Assembly: GCA_021234155.1 (NCBI GenBank)
Contig: JAJEKV010000003.1
Location: 16,290,386-16,354,385 of the forward strand
Origin: Isoetes taiwanensis
Taxonomy: Eukaryota; Streptophyta; Lycopodiopsida; Isoetales; Isoetaceae
Reading direction: 5' to 3'
Length of the DNA stretch: 64,000 nt
Shown: piece by piece, positions 9,685 to 21,740 of the stretch
Layout of the letters: every line of letters starts with the position of its first letter
Position numbering within the stretch: the stretch's first letter is position 1
Notes under the pieces: generated by a model
The model's input: only the letters and a program-made list of their open reading frames with translations
Database searches by the model: none
What the model was told of the DNA's origin: nothing
Program-made: the position numbers and the translations under genes

Positions 9685-10827
9685 ACGTTTATGAGCAGGT
9701 GCTAAAGAGCACAGGTCACAATTCCCACACTTTTTTTAGTAACTGCTTTCATCAATGGTCTGGAAAGGAGACCAGATATCCAAAGGAAATTGCTTAAGAT
9801 CCAAGCTGCTGAAGGATTCGATTCCATATATAAAGTTTTTGCCAAAACTACTGATCTGACTCAAATGCTCTCTACCTTGCCTGATAAGCACCATATCTCC
9901 CACCATGGCCATGATCCTTTTTACCCTGATGCTACTGATGCACATTATGATCATCACCCTTCCATTCCAGTTTATGCCATACAGAAAGAAAAGAAGAAAT
10001 CTAAGGAGGAGGAAGCTAGTTCTCAAGTTGCAGAGGTTAAATCAGACCTATCTAAGGTTACTGAGGCTTTAGCAGAATTAACCAAGCAACTAGTTGAGCT
10101 CAAAACTGCAAGAACAGGTAAAACTTACCCTGAATGTATCCATTGCAATAGGAATACTCATCCATCAGAAATTTGTTATTGGCAAGTGTGTTCCAAATGC
10201 AATAGGAAAGGCCACTTTGGAAAAGAATGTCCTGTTTGTTCTTTTTGTAAAGAAGTTGGTCATACTGATGTTAGATGTGCTGTTAAAGAATACTTTGCCA
10301 AGCAGGAACAAGAAAAGAGGTCAGAACCTAAGCCCTCTGTGAGATTTACTGAACCAAGTACTTCAATAAGGTTTATCCAGGCTACAGAAGCTCCCAAGAC
10401 TGAAGAAGTTATGGCAGTGCAAACTAGAAGAATGAATGAAGTCAATACACATGCTGAATCGAGTAGACATCCCACAGCTAGGTCTCCCTCACCTACAATG
10501 GAAACATCTGCTCAAATGATAGCTCCACCTCCACAGCAAAAATTTGGTAAGAAAGACCAAGACCTTGATGAAGTGGATATTTTGCTCAAAAATTCTAAGG
10601 TGAGTGTGGATCTTTTCACATTGTTAAAGATTGCACCCACTCTGAAAAAAAGGGTACTTCAGCAAACTAGTGGTGAACAATTAAACGCTTGTATAAACTT
10701 TACTGATGCCACTGATCTTATTCTAGCACAAAATGAAGAAGACCCTGGAGCATTTACATGTTCAGCTGCTCTAGGGGGTTTTACCTTTTCCAATGTATTA
10801 CTTGATGGGGAATCTCTTATCACAAAC
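9685..10827 (+). pseudogene. gag: Copy B gag to start of protease
   Basis: Begins mid-Gag at FMSRC and reaches a premature TAA at 9703-9705 where other copies have CAA. Copy C has the same stop at 18970-18972. It is open afterwards through three CCHC knuckles (about 10137-10275) and the linker with APPPQQKFGKKDQD. Protease ends just after its active-site region, which reads LLDGES instead of LLDGGS. The remaining two thirds of protease are absent, so this copy could not make a working protease. Confidence 0.85.
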
Positions 10828-11040
10828 GAGCTCTTTTGAATTTGACAAAAATGGAGCTAAGGAGCGGATGATGTGGCATTTGAAAATGATGACAAGGTTA
10901 GGTGGGTATGATGTGGCCAATGGGAATGATGACGTGTTAGCCAACTTGAGCTTGAAAATTCTTTCTAGTCAAAATTTTGAATGATGTGGAGATGATGTGT
11001 GTGATGAATGTGTGGTGATGAGGTGTCAATGGTGATGTGG
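10828..11040 (-). repeat. LTR-2 fragment joined to protease
   Basis: Reverse complement of part of the solo LTR-2 (about 48945-49145), shown by the shared stretch around GATGACGTGT and the ATGATGTGGAGATGATGTG segment. It ends in TGTGG immediately before LTR-1. The rest of this LTR-2 resumes at 27963 with the same TGTGG, so the LTR-1 material was inserted into it. Confidence 0.75.
11036..11040 (+). repeat. Left 5-bp target duplication TGTGG
   Basis: TGTGG directly before the LTR at 11041, matched by TGTGG at 27963-27967 directly after the LTR ending at 27962. A further copy lies at 20305-20309 before the second nested LTR. Confidence 0.7.
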
Positions 11041-12470
11041 TGTTGCCCCCAAAGGGCAACATGCTAATGGAGATCTATTTATTCAAACTAGGTCAACTCA
11101 TTTTAGAAGACTAGGTCAAAGCTTGGAAGATTCTTGTCATTCAACATTGTTATGGAGGTTAAAAGATGTTCATGCTTCAAGTCAAAAAGTGCTCAAGGTT
11201 CAAACTTCACAAGAGGTACTTTATTTGAAGTTAAATGCTTAGTCAGGAATATGCTCTAGAAGATTCTGGGTTATGAAGTTTGGAAGACATTATTTGAAGT
11301 TTGGAAGTTGAAGTTTGGAAGACTCCTTTGTATGTGGTTCCATCCTTGTCATCCACCTTGCCTAGCCATTTTTTTCATATCCACAACTTATTTGCCAACT
11401 ACCCCATGACATTTCCCCTATTTACTCTTCATGACCACTTTACACCATTGCCTTCAAAAATTGCTTTTTCTTGTCATAAACATTTACCCCACTACCCCCT
11501 ATTTTTGCACCCTTGGCTCAATATTGTTTTCCTACCCATTGTTCACTCTTTTGCCATGCTTGCTTTGCTATAAGTTTCAAAAATACCATTCCCTATTATT
11601 TTCCTTGCCCCCCTCGAATGTTCCTTCATGATTTCTTTTGCCTCCATTCTTGTGTCATCACATTCATAGTGGCATATTCCCGACCTTGTCCAAAGATGCC
11701 CTAAAGATTCCCTATTCTTCTACACGTGTGGACATTCTTCTCCATGGTCAATGGGTTATAATCTCTTTTAAGATTCTATGGATAAAAACCTTCAAATCAT
11801 TGGCCAAGCTTTTAAAAATGGCCAAATACGGCATATTCCAGGCATATTCTTTTAAAAATACGGAACCGTATCCCGCGAAATTATCAGAAATACAGCTGAA
11901 GAACCCTAAAAATAGAAGAATGGCTCGAATCATGCCTTCCCGCGCCCCATCCTCGCTGAAATCACTCTATTCTTGAATTCTGGAATCTAAGCAACAAATT
12001 AAGCCTAAATTTATTACCTAAAATCACTGGAACCGCAATATACAGAGGAACCACAATCAAGACATTTTTCGAAGGCCCAGAAGTATTCAGATCATACATT
12101 GATCATTGCTGAGCAAGATCTGGACGATCCTTGAAGTTCTTGAGCTCTCCTCAATTGGATCTACAAGATTTAGTTGACATTACTTTCAGAAATTACCTTA
12201 TGACTTTTGATGATTATTTTCTTGTACTTGAGACTATGAAGCATCCTTATCTGTTGTTATCTTGATATATTTACCTTCATATCAATCCAAATTGACTGTC
12301 AAGTTGTTGAATTCATCGCTGATATTTTCCTTAACAATTATTGCCACAAAAAATTCTATAGAAAAATCCCTGAGTGCTTTTAGCACCTTTGGCCTATCTG
12401 CCACCTATTCTTGGGTGTTATGAGAACCAAAGGAGTTGGAATGATTCAAAAATACCAAGTATAGCTCAAA
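11041..12470 (+). repeat. LTR-1, truncated, nested in copy B
   Basis: Starts with the intact palindromic terminus and follows LTR-1 for 1430 bp. It breaks off at ATAGCTCAAA, about 490 bp short of the usual 3' end, where pol sequence takes over. The identical breakpoint in copy C (21740) shows the join predates the duplication. Confidence 0.88.
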
Positions 12471-15400
12471 GTACTGCTACTATTTACAACCAAGAAGGCT
12501 CCTATGACTCCAAAGAAGAGGTAAACTTCATTAAAGAAATGCTAATTGAGGAGCCTCAAGTCACTTCTAATGTGGCAGAATATAAAGCTTTGATTGCAGG
12601 TCTTCAAGAAGCCAAAGCTATGGATATTGCCAATATCCATATTTATGGTGATTCACAATTAATTTGCAGACAAGTTTCAGGAGATTATCAAACAAAAAAT
12701 ACAGATATGGAGCTTTTGAAGAATCAGGCAATGGGAGTGCTCTCAAGTTTTGCTTCATGGAGGATCACTCATATCCCAAGAGAAAAAAATTTTGAGGCTG
12801 ATGCCCTGTGTAGGGAAACTCTCATGTCACATTTGACTGAGGGAGCTATTCCTGAAGATGATCTTGATGACAATGAAGTAAAAGCACTCTGTCCTATTTT
12901 GACCATTGATGCATCAGAAAAAAAAAGATACTGAAGAGATTGTGATCACAAAAAATGGTACACCTAGAACTCTGTTTGTTGGAGATCTGATTGAATATCA
13001 AAACAGGGAGAGCATACAAATGTTTTTTGAAGAAAGAAAAGATGTATTTGCTTGGGACTATTCAGAACTATCAGGTATCAAAACTGAGGTATGCCAATTT
13101 GAAATTAAAATTAAGGAAGGTTGTAAACCTGTTTTTCAAAAACTAAGGAGGATTAATGCTTCACTTATGGGGTTAATAAAGGATGAATTGAATAAGATGT
13201 TAGATGCAGGTGTGATTTTTGAAATCATTAATCCAGAATGGGTATCTTGCATTGTTCCTGTAGAGAAGAAAAGTGGTGCTTTAAGAATTTGCATTGATTA
13301 TCGAGATCTCAACAAAGCCACCATCAAGGATTGTTATCCTTTGCCTTTTTAGAAGAGATCCTATATCTTTGTAGCAGGTAAGGAAGTGTATTCATTTTTG
13401 GATGGATTCTCGTGGATTCAACCAGATCAGTATCAAAGAAGAAGACCAGCCAAAAACTTCTTTTATCACTCCCTGGGGTACATATGCTATGAAAAGAATA
13501 CCTTTTGGTTTGATGAATGCTCCAGCTACCTTCGAAAGGGCAATGGATGTTATTTTCAAATCCATGTCTGCTGAAGAGTTCAGGGTGTACTTAGATGACC
13601 TTTGCTTAGGCTCTCATCCATCTAATCATGTGGAGCTACTTGCAAAAATTTGTTCTTTGTGCAGGAGTTCAGGAGTCAATCTAAATCCAAAGAAATGCAT
13701 CTTTTTTGCATCAAAAGGACAACTCTTAGGGCATGAAGTATCCAGCCAAGGCATTCAAGTTGCTCAAGACAAGATTGAAGCTCTCAAAAAATTAGCACCT
13801 CCCAAGAATCTAAAACAGGTCAAAAGTTTTGTTGGTATGACAAGTTTTCTCAGGATGTATATTCCTAATTTTGCTCATATTTTGAGCCCCATTTCTAGAT
13901 TGACAAGGGTAGGTAAGTTCTCCAAGTCTGAAAGTAAGCATATACCTATCACATGGACTTCAGAATGCCAAGAGGCTTTTGACTTTCTCATTCTATCCAT
14001 ATGTGAAGCCACACTTTTGAGAAAACCAGATTTGAATATGCCATTTGAAGTTTATATTACTGTTACTAAAAAAGCTATAGGGTTAGCCATTTTGCAGGAT
14101 AAACATACCATAGTGTTTGCAAGTAAACAATGGTCTGCTTTAGAGGAGAGATATACCAGAATAGAAAAAAGTGCTGCTGCCCTCATGTTTCTTATCAATA
14201 GGCAAGGACACTTGCTTCTAAAGAGTCAAGTCCAAGTCTACATGAAGCAAAATCCAATGGGTCTACTGTTTGGTAAGGCAACCAGTAAACCAAAAATCCA
14301 AAGATGGGCTTGTAAGTTACAAAGCTATGATATTTCTGTAAAAGAATTACATTTGGTACGAAGTCCTAGCCTTTATTTGCCTTATATATTTTTTGACCAT
14401 GAAGATGAGTTGGATACTGCTGACATTTCACTTGCAGTAGCTCATGTAGAGGTAACTCCAGAAGAACAAACTGATGGTGGGTGGCAACAACCTATTAGAG
14501 ACTTCTTACAACATGGAATCATCTCTTCAAGCCTCACTTCAAACCAAAAAAGGAGACTCAAGGATAAATGCAGACAATTCAAGATGATAGACAATGTCTT
14601 GTGCAAAGTCAACCGAGATGGAGTCTTGTTGAGGTGTGTGAATGAAAGTGAGTCTGCTCTAATCATCAGGGAAATGCACAAAGGTATTTGTGGATGGCAT
14701 TTTGCTGGTGATACTACAAAGAAAAAGATTCTCGGATCCGGATACTATTGGCCCTCTTGTTTTTAAAGATTGTTATGAGATTATAAAGACTTGCCATCAA
14801 TGCCAAATCTTTAGCAAAAGAATTTTACTTCCAAATGCTCTTAATCCCATCATATCTCCGGGGCCCTTTCAGATTTGGGGATTAGATTATATTGGCCCTA
14901 TTAATCCTTCTTCCTGCGAGGTCAACATCAGCATATCATTGTGGCCCACAGTTATTTTACTAAATGGGCGAAGCTTATACCCTTGAGGCAAAGCTAATCT
15001 TGCCACAACCGCAAGATTTTTACATGAGTATGTTTGTTCCGGTTTTTGTATTCCTTTTTGGTTGCATTCGATAGGGGCACGCCTTTTGTTAATGAAGTTA
15101 TTGCTAACTTGTTGGACATCTTGAAGGTCAAGCATACCAAAAGCTCCTCATATTATCCCCAAGGTAATGGACAAGTCAAGCCACTAACAAAGTGTTGAAA
15201 AATATCTTGCGTAAGGCGATTGAGGTCAACAAGAGGGATTGGCATGTCAAAATAGTGGATGCCCTTTGGACTTATAGAGTCACTATCAAAACAGCTACAA
15301 ATCATACACCCTTCAATTTGGTTTATGGCATAGAAGCGATCTTACCGGTGGAACTTGAGTTGCCTTCCACGAGGTTAGCTCATAAACTATGCTTACCTTT

Positions 15401-15763
15401 TGAACATGCCTTGCGGGAAAGACTGGATGCTTTGCTACACCTAGATGAATATAGGCTGGAGGTGAGAATACTAATTTGCTAAAAAGGCCAAAAGATCTAG
15501 CTGCATTCAAAGCTGCACATAGAATACAGGGCACTTTTAGAGAAGGAGAACTCGTCCTCAAGTGGAACAAGTCAAAAGAAGACTCAGCTGGCAAATTTGA
15601 TAATATTTGGGAGGGACCTTTTGTGGTGCATAAATCTGCAGGTATCAATTCATATTGGCTACAAGAAGTTGCCTCAGGAATGTTGTTACCAAATCCTATT
15701 AATGTCCTGCATCTGAAGAGGTATTGGGACCAGCATGCTTGCGTGTCCCTCTTTTTGCATTAG
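12471..15763 (+). pseudogene. pol: Copy B pol: aRNH, RT, gRNH, INT, broken
   Basis: Pol resumes at the end of protease (TATIYNQEGSYDSKEE). A deletion between two CCT triplets at about 12554 removes the first strand of aRNH including its first catalytic Asp; the other aRNH motifs remain. RT has YLDD (about 13592) but its frame breaks at 13350-13400. A long open stretch (13402-14766) covers the second half of RT, gRNH and the start of INT. Integrase (14690-15763) is in several frames. Nearly all INT differences from copy C fall at CAG/CTG triplets, so this region may be intact in the real genome. The stop TAG is at 15761-15763. Confidence 0.82.
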
Positions 15764-16529
15764 AGAATTTTAAAAAATCTATGGTAGAATTAGTATAGTT
15801 AGATTTATTTAATTCTTTGAGCATTTTATTTTAATGAGTTAACTTTATGATTGTAGGTTGGGCTGACTTGAGGACAAGATGAATGATCTCAAGAAAAAGT
15901 GATTACTAATGCTTTACCAAGTGCCATATCAGGAGCATCCTTTTTCCATCTTCATCCACCGCCATAAGTGGTCCCGTTATCCATCCGGACTTCTTACTCC
16001 TATTTTTATTCCCATAAAGGCACTCTCAAAATCAGCTTCACCACCATAGCAGAGTTGCAAGGTATTAAGACTAACTAGTTTGTGTGTTTCCATGACAGGT
16101 GCACCCTTTTCCCATTTTTATTCATCTGCCATAAGTAGCCCTGCCATCCATTTAAACCTCTTATTCTTGTTTTTCATTTCCCCAGGAAGAAAGCACTCTG
16201 CAATTCAGCTTCACCATCCTAGCAGAGTTGCTCTTGGAGATATTAAGGAGACACACATTCTTTTGTTTTGGCGAGACCTCAACATTTTCACATTTTACTT
16301 CCCCCTCATACACTCCATTCCCATCACTATCCTATCATATTCATACTCATTCTCATTCTTTCACCTATCATATTCCACTCACATCCCCCCTCCACCACAT
16401 TCACTTCTATTCCATTAACACTTGCACATTACACTCTCTCTCTACCATGATTCACACTCAAGCACCTTGGCACAAGATTGAAGACTCTTTATGGCTGAGG
16501 GGACCAGCCATTCTTTTGTTTTGGTGAGA
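15764..16529 (+). other. 3' UTR of copy B
   Basis: A non-coding stretch between the INT stop and the LTR. It holds two tandem diverged copies of a unit of about 165 bp (each with CATAAGTGGTCCTG-like and AGCAGAGTTGC segments), a C/T-rich tract, two copies of a TTGTTTTGGCGAGA motif (16261-16276 and just before the LTR) and a small hairpin. No env-like frame is present. Confidence 0.75.
16492..16510 (+). repeat. Hairpin upstream of the LTR (conserved)
   Basis: TGGCTG, loop AGGGGAC, CAGCCA. The same 6-bp stem with a 7-base loop occurs at 25959-25977, 30003-30021 and, reversed, 37312-37330, always about 20 bases before an LTR. Its role is unknown; the purine-rich loop could relate to plus-strand priming. 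Confidence 0.6.
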
Positions 16530-18448
16530 TGTTGCCCCAAAGGGCAACATGCTAATGGAGATCGATTTATTCAAACTAGGTCAACTCATTTTAGAAGACT
16601 AGGTCAAAGCTTGGAAGATTCTTGTCATTCAACATTGTTATGGAGGTTAAAAGATGTTCATGCTTCAAGTCAAAAAGTGCTCAAGGTTCAAACTTCATAA
16701 GAGGTACTTTATTTGAAGTTAAATGCTTAGTCAGGAATATGCTCTAGAAGATTCTGGGTTATGAAGTTTGGAAGATATTATTTGAAGTTTGGTGACTCCT
16801 TTGTATGTGGTTCCATCCTTGTCATCCACCTTGCCTAGCCATTTTTTTCATATCCACAACTTATTTGCCAACTACCCCATGACATTTCCCCTATTTACTC
16901 TTCATGACCACTTTACACCATTGCCTTCAAAAATTGCTTTTTCTTGTCATAAACATTTACCCCACTACCCCCTATTTTTGCACCCTTGGCTTAATATTGT
17001 TTTCCTACCCATTGTTCACTCTTTTGCCATGCTTTGCTATAAGTTTCAAAAATACCATTCCCTATTATTTTCCTTGCCCCCCTCGAATGTTCCTTCATGA
17101 TTTCTTTTGCCTCCATTCTTGTGTCATCACATTCATAGTGGCATATTCCCGACCTTGTCCAAAGATGCCCCAAAGATTCCCTATTCTTCTACACGTGTGG
17201 ACATTCTTCTCCATGGTCAATGGGTTATAATCTCTTTTAATATTCTATGGATAAAAACCTTCAAACCATTGGCCAAGCTTTTAAAAATGGCCAAATACGG
17301 CATATTCCAGGCATATTCTTTTAAAAATACGGAACCGTATCACGCGAAATTCTCAGAAATACAGCTGAAGAACCCTAAAAATAGAAGAATGGCTCGAATC
17401 ACGCCTTCCCACGCCCCATCCTCGCTGAAATCACTCTATTCTTGAATTCCGGAATCTAAGCAACAAATTAAGCCTAAATTTATTACCTAAAATCACTGGA
17501 ACCGCAATATACAGAGGAACCACAATCACGACATTTTTCGAAGGCCCAGAAGTATTCAGATCATACATTGATCATTGCTGAGCAAGATCTGGACAATCCT
17601 TGAAGTTCTTGAGCTCTCCTCAACTGGATCTACAAGATTTAGTTGACATTACTTTCAGAAATTACCTTATGATTTTTGATGATTATTTTCTTGTACTTGA
17701 GACTATGAAGCATCCTTATCTGTTGTTATCTTGATATATATTTACCTTCATATCAATCCAAATTGACTGTCAAGTTGTTGAATTCATCGCTGATATTTTC
17801 CTTAGCAATTATTGCCACAAAAAATTCTATAGAAAAATCCCTGAGTGCTTTTAGCACCTTTGGCCCTTGGGTGTTATGAGAACCAAAGGAGTTGGAATCA
17901 TTCAAAAATACCAAGTATAGCTCAAATTCAAAAAAATTGCTCTCGTGTTTGAACAGTTTTGACTGTATTTTGCCAAATCTAGTCACAAAAAATACCTCTA
18001 CACATCCAAATGAGGATTTGACTGCTTGCCTCTCTTCCCTAGCACCATTTACTTTGGAATTTCTCAAAAAGATGATTGGCAACTCCAAATCTCAATTTCT
18101 GATCACTGTTTTCTACATTTGACCTCTATTGACCAAAATTTGACCTCACTTTGAGCTCGAATAACTCACAGATTAAGTTTCTGACTTGGTTACCTACAAC
18201 TTTTTTGACCAAGTCTACAACATCTGACTTTAAAAATCGATCTGCATCTCAACACCACAATTGTTTTGGCACAGGTGCCATTTTCTGAAAATGGGAAAGG
18301 AATAGAACTCAAATTTTTTGAACTTATCTTTGGAATTTCCTTGCATAGACTGATCACCTTAAGTGATCTGGAGGTCCTAACCCCAATTTGGGTGAAAACT
18401 CGAATTGGTCTCTTGTGGTTGACCTTTAAGCCAGGTTTAGGGTCAACA
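16530..18448 (+). repeat. LTR-1 shared by copies B and C
   Basis: A complete 1919-bp LTR (TGTTG...CAACA). On its left is the 3' UTR of B, as expected for a 3' LTR. On its right are the primer site and gag of C, as expected for a 5' LTR. It therefore serves both internal regions. A TATA-like ATATACA at about 17507 lies upstream of GGCCCAGAAG, the probable start region. Confidence 0.92.
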
Positions 18449-18451
18449 TTT

Positions 18452-18470
18452 TGGAGGTCCTACCGAGATC
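18452..18470 (+). promoter_or_regulatory. Primer binding site, probably tRNA-Gln
   Basis: TGGAGGTCCTACCGAGATC after a three-base TTT spacer from the LTR end. Identical to the site in element A and nearly so to those of F, J and family 2. Confidence 0.78.
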
Positions 18471-18489
18471 TTCCTGGATCTCAGAACTC

Positions 18490-20096
18490 ATGGCTCCAAA
18501 GCAAAAATTTCCAGCAGAACCAGAATCATTGGAAGATGTTGATGTATTAGATCATTGCAGAGAAAGGCCATTGCCTTCAAGTTTCTCGGCTAGCTTACTT
18601 CAAAACATGCCATACTAGTTTGAGTTGAATGTCCCTGTTCCTTTGCCTACCTTTGATTCCAGCATGAGTGCTAACAACTTTTTGAGAATATTTGAAGACT
18701 ATTACAGGGATTATGGTTTCAAGAAAGGATGCAAGCTTTCAGAATTTGAAAAATGTTTCAAAGATGAGAGTGAAGCTGGTGCTTGGTTAACTTATGAGAA
18801 GTTAATGGGTACCACCTCATGGGATGAACTCGTCAAGAAATTCCTGGACAGGTTTGGTAAGTTAGCTACTCCCAAAGATTTGGTTAATGAATTGCAAAGT
18901 TTTTCTATACATGCGGGGGAGAGTGTGAATCAGTACAAAGAAAGATTTAGCACGTTTATGAGCAGGTGCTAAAGAGCACAGGCCACAATTCCCACACTTT
19001 TTTTAGTAACTGCTTCATCAATGGTCTGGAAAGGAGACCAGATATCCAAAGGAAATTGCTTAAGATCCAAGCTGCTGAAGGATTCGATTCCATATACAAA
19101 GTTTTTGCCAAAACTACTGATCTGACTCAAATGCTCTCTACCTTGCCTGATAAGCACCATATCTCCCACCATGGCCATGATCCTTTTTACCCTGATGCTA
19201 CTGATGCACATTATGATCATCACCCTTCCATTCCAGTTTATGCCATACAGAAAGAAAAGAAGAAATCTAAGGAGGAGGAAGCTAGTTCTCAAGTTGCAGA
19301 GGTTAAATCAGACCTATCTAAGGTTACTGAGGCTTTAGCAGAATTAACCAAGCAACTAGTTGAGCTCAAAACTGCAAGAACAGGTAAAACTTACCCTGAA
19401 TGTATCCATTGCAATAGGAATACTCATCCATCAGAAATTTGTTATTGGCAAGTGTGTTCCAAATGCAATAGGAAAGGCCACTTTGGAAAAGAATGTCCTG
19501 TTTGTTCTTTTTGTAAAGAAGTTGGTCATCTTGATGTTAGATGTCTTTGTTAAAAAGAATACTTTGCCAAGCAGGAACAAGAAAAGAGGTCAGAACCTAA
19601 GCCCTCTGTGAGATTTACTGAACCAAGTACTTCAATAAGGTTTATCCAGGCTACAAAAGCTCCCAAGACTGAAGAAGTTATGGCAGTGCAAACTAGAAGA
19701 ATGAATGAAGTCAATACACATGCTGAATCGAGTAGACATCCCACAGCTAGGTCTCCCTCACCTACAATGGAAACACCTGCTCAAATGATAGCTCCACCTC
19801 CACAGCAAAAATTTGGTAAGAAAGACCAAGACCTTGGTGAAGTGGATATTTTGCTCAAAAATTCTAAGGTGAGTGTGGATCTTTTCACATTGTTAAAGAT
19901 TGCACCCAGCTACAGAAAAAGGGTACTTCAGCAAACTAGTGGTGAACAATTAAACGCTTGTATAAACTTTACTGATGCCACTGATCTTATTCTAGCACAA
20001 AATGAAGAAGACCCTGGAGCATTTACATGTTCAGCTGCTCTAGGGGGTTTTACCTTTTCCAATGTATTACTTGATGGGGAATCTCTTCTCACAAAC
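18490..20096 (+). pseudogene. gag: Copy C gag to start of protease
   Basis: ATG at 18490 (MAPKQKFPAE). There are in-frame stops where other copies have Gln: TAG at 18615-18617 and TAA at 18970-18972. Three CCHC knuckles lie between about 19403 and 19545. At 19535-19555 the third knuckle is shifted by changes at an ACTG and a TGCTG (read CTTG and TCTTTG), the same two changes seen in unrelated positions of copy B and element A. The protease stops after LLDGES at the LTR-2 join. Confidence 0.85.
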
Positions 20097-20309
20097 GAGC
20101 TCTTTTGAATTTGACAAAAATGGAGCTAAGGAGTGGATGATGTGGCATTTGAAAATGATGACAAGGTTAGGTGGGTATGATGTGGCCAATGGGAATGATG
20201 ACGTGTTAGCCAACTTGAGCTTGAAAATTCTTTCTAGTCAAAATTTTGAATGATGTGGAGATGATGTGTGTGATGAATGTGTGGTGATGAGGTGTCAATG
20301 GTGATGTGG
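20097..20309 (-). repeat. LTR-2 fragment in copy C
   Basis: The same fragment and the same joins as 10828-11040, ending in TGTGG before the nested LTR-1. Confidence 0.75.
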
Positions 20310-21740
20310 TGTTGCCCCCAAAGGGCAACATGCTAATGGAGATCTATTTATTCAAACTAGGTCAACTCATTTTAGAAGACTAGGTCAAAGCTTGGAAGAT
20401 TCTTGTCATTCAACATTGTTATGGAGGTTAAAAGATGTTCATGCTTCAAGTCAAAAAGTGCTCAAGGTTCAAACTTCACAAGAGGTACTTTATTTGAAGT
20501 TAAATGCTTAGTCAGGAATATGCTCTAGAAGATTCTGGGTTATGAAGTTTGGAAGATATTATTTGAAGTTTGGAAGTTGAAGTTTGGAAGACTCCTTTGT
20601 ATGTGGTTCCATCCTTGTCATCCACCTTGCCTAGCCATTTTTTTCTTATCCACAACTTATTTGCCAACTACCCCATGACATTTCCCCTATTTGCTCTTCA
20701 TGACCACTTTACACCATTGCCTTCAAAAATTGCTTTTTCTTGTCATAAACATTTACCCCACTACCCCCTATTTTTGCACCCTTGGCTCAATATTGTTTTC
20801 CTACCCATTGTTCACTCTTTTGCCATGCTTGCTTTGCTATAAGTTTCAAAAATACCATTCCCTATTATTTTCCTTGCCCCCCCTCGAATGTTCCTTCATG
20901 ATTTCTTTTGCCTCCATTCTTGTGTCATCACATTCATAGTGGCATATTCCCGACCTTGTCCAAAGATGCCCCAAAGATTCCCTATTCTTCTACACGTGTG
21001 GACATTCTTCTCCATGGTCAATGGGTTATAATCTCTTTTAAGATTCTATGGATAAAAACCTTCAAACCATTGGCCAAGCTTTTAAAAATGGCCAAATACG
21101 GCATATTCCAGGCATATTCTTTTAAAAATACGGAACCGTATCCCACGAAATTATCAGAAATACAGCTGAAGAACCCTAAAAATAGAAGAATGGCTCGAAT
21201 CACGCCTTCCCACGCCCCATCCTCGCTGAAATCACTCTATTCTTGAATTCCGGAATCTAAGCAACAAATTAAGCCTAAATTTATTACCTAAAATCACTGG
21301 AACCGCAATATACAGAGGAACCACAATCACGACATTTTTCGAAGGCCCAGAAGTATTCAGATCATACATTGATCATTGCTGAGCAAGATCTGGACGATCC
21401 TTGAAGTTCTTGAGCTCTCCTCAACTGGATCTACAAGATTTAGTTGACATTACTTTCAGAAATTACCTTATGACTTTTGATGATTATTTTCTTGTACTTG
21501 AGACTATGAAGCATCCTTATCTGTTGTTATCTTGATATATTTACCTTCATATCAATCCAAATTGACTGTCAAGTTGTTGAATTCATCGCTGATATTTTCC
21601 TTAACAATTATTGCCACAAAAAATTCTATAGAAAAATCCCTGAGTGCTTTTAGCACCTTTGGCCTATCTGCCACCTATTCTTGGGTGTTATGAGAACCAA
21701 AGGAGTTGGAATCATTCAAAAATACCAAGTATAGCTCAAA
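20310..21740 (+). repeat. LTR-1, truncated, nested in copy C
   Basis: 1431 bp from the palindromic start to the same ATAGCTCAAA breakpoint as in copy B. It lies inside the protease coding region. Confidence 0.88.

Larger units (their letters stand above)
9685..16529 (+). mobile_element. Internal region B of the tandem array, 5'-truncated
   Basis: Collinear with internal region C (18955-25996) from the middle of gag onward, including the same odd joins: protease cut after its active site, an LTR-2 piece, a truncated LTR-1, then pol resuming at the end of protease. Its 3' side runs straight into the LTR at 16530. Its 5' LTR, primer site and gag start are missing. Large parts after 13350 carry the CAG/CTG error signature. 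Confidence 0.85.

Noticed and set aside
9736-10026. Minus-strand frames opposite gag, protease and RT, repeated in each copy
   Set aside because: They mirror the conserved coding strand and have no independent support.
12374-12934. An open frame reading from the nested LTR into aRNH as a novel fusion gene
   Set aside because: It follows from the recombination join. The LTR part is not coding elsewhere and the aRNH lacks its first motif.
16080-16530. Open frames in the 3' UTRs (SFFHLSYSTHIPPPPHS-type) as a possible env or accessory gene
   Set aside because: They are C/T-rich, appear in several overlapping frames, have no signal peptide and transmembrane pattern that is conserved, and are not kept between copies.
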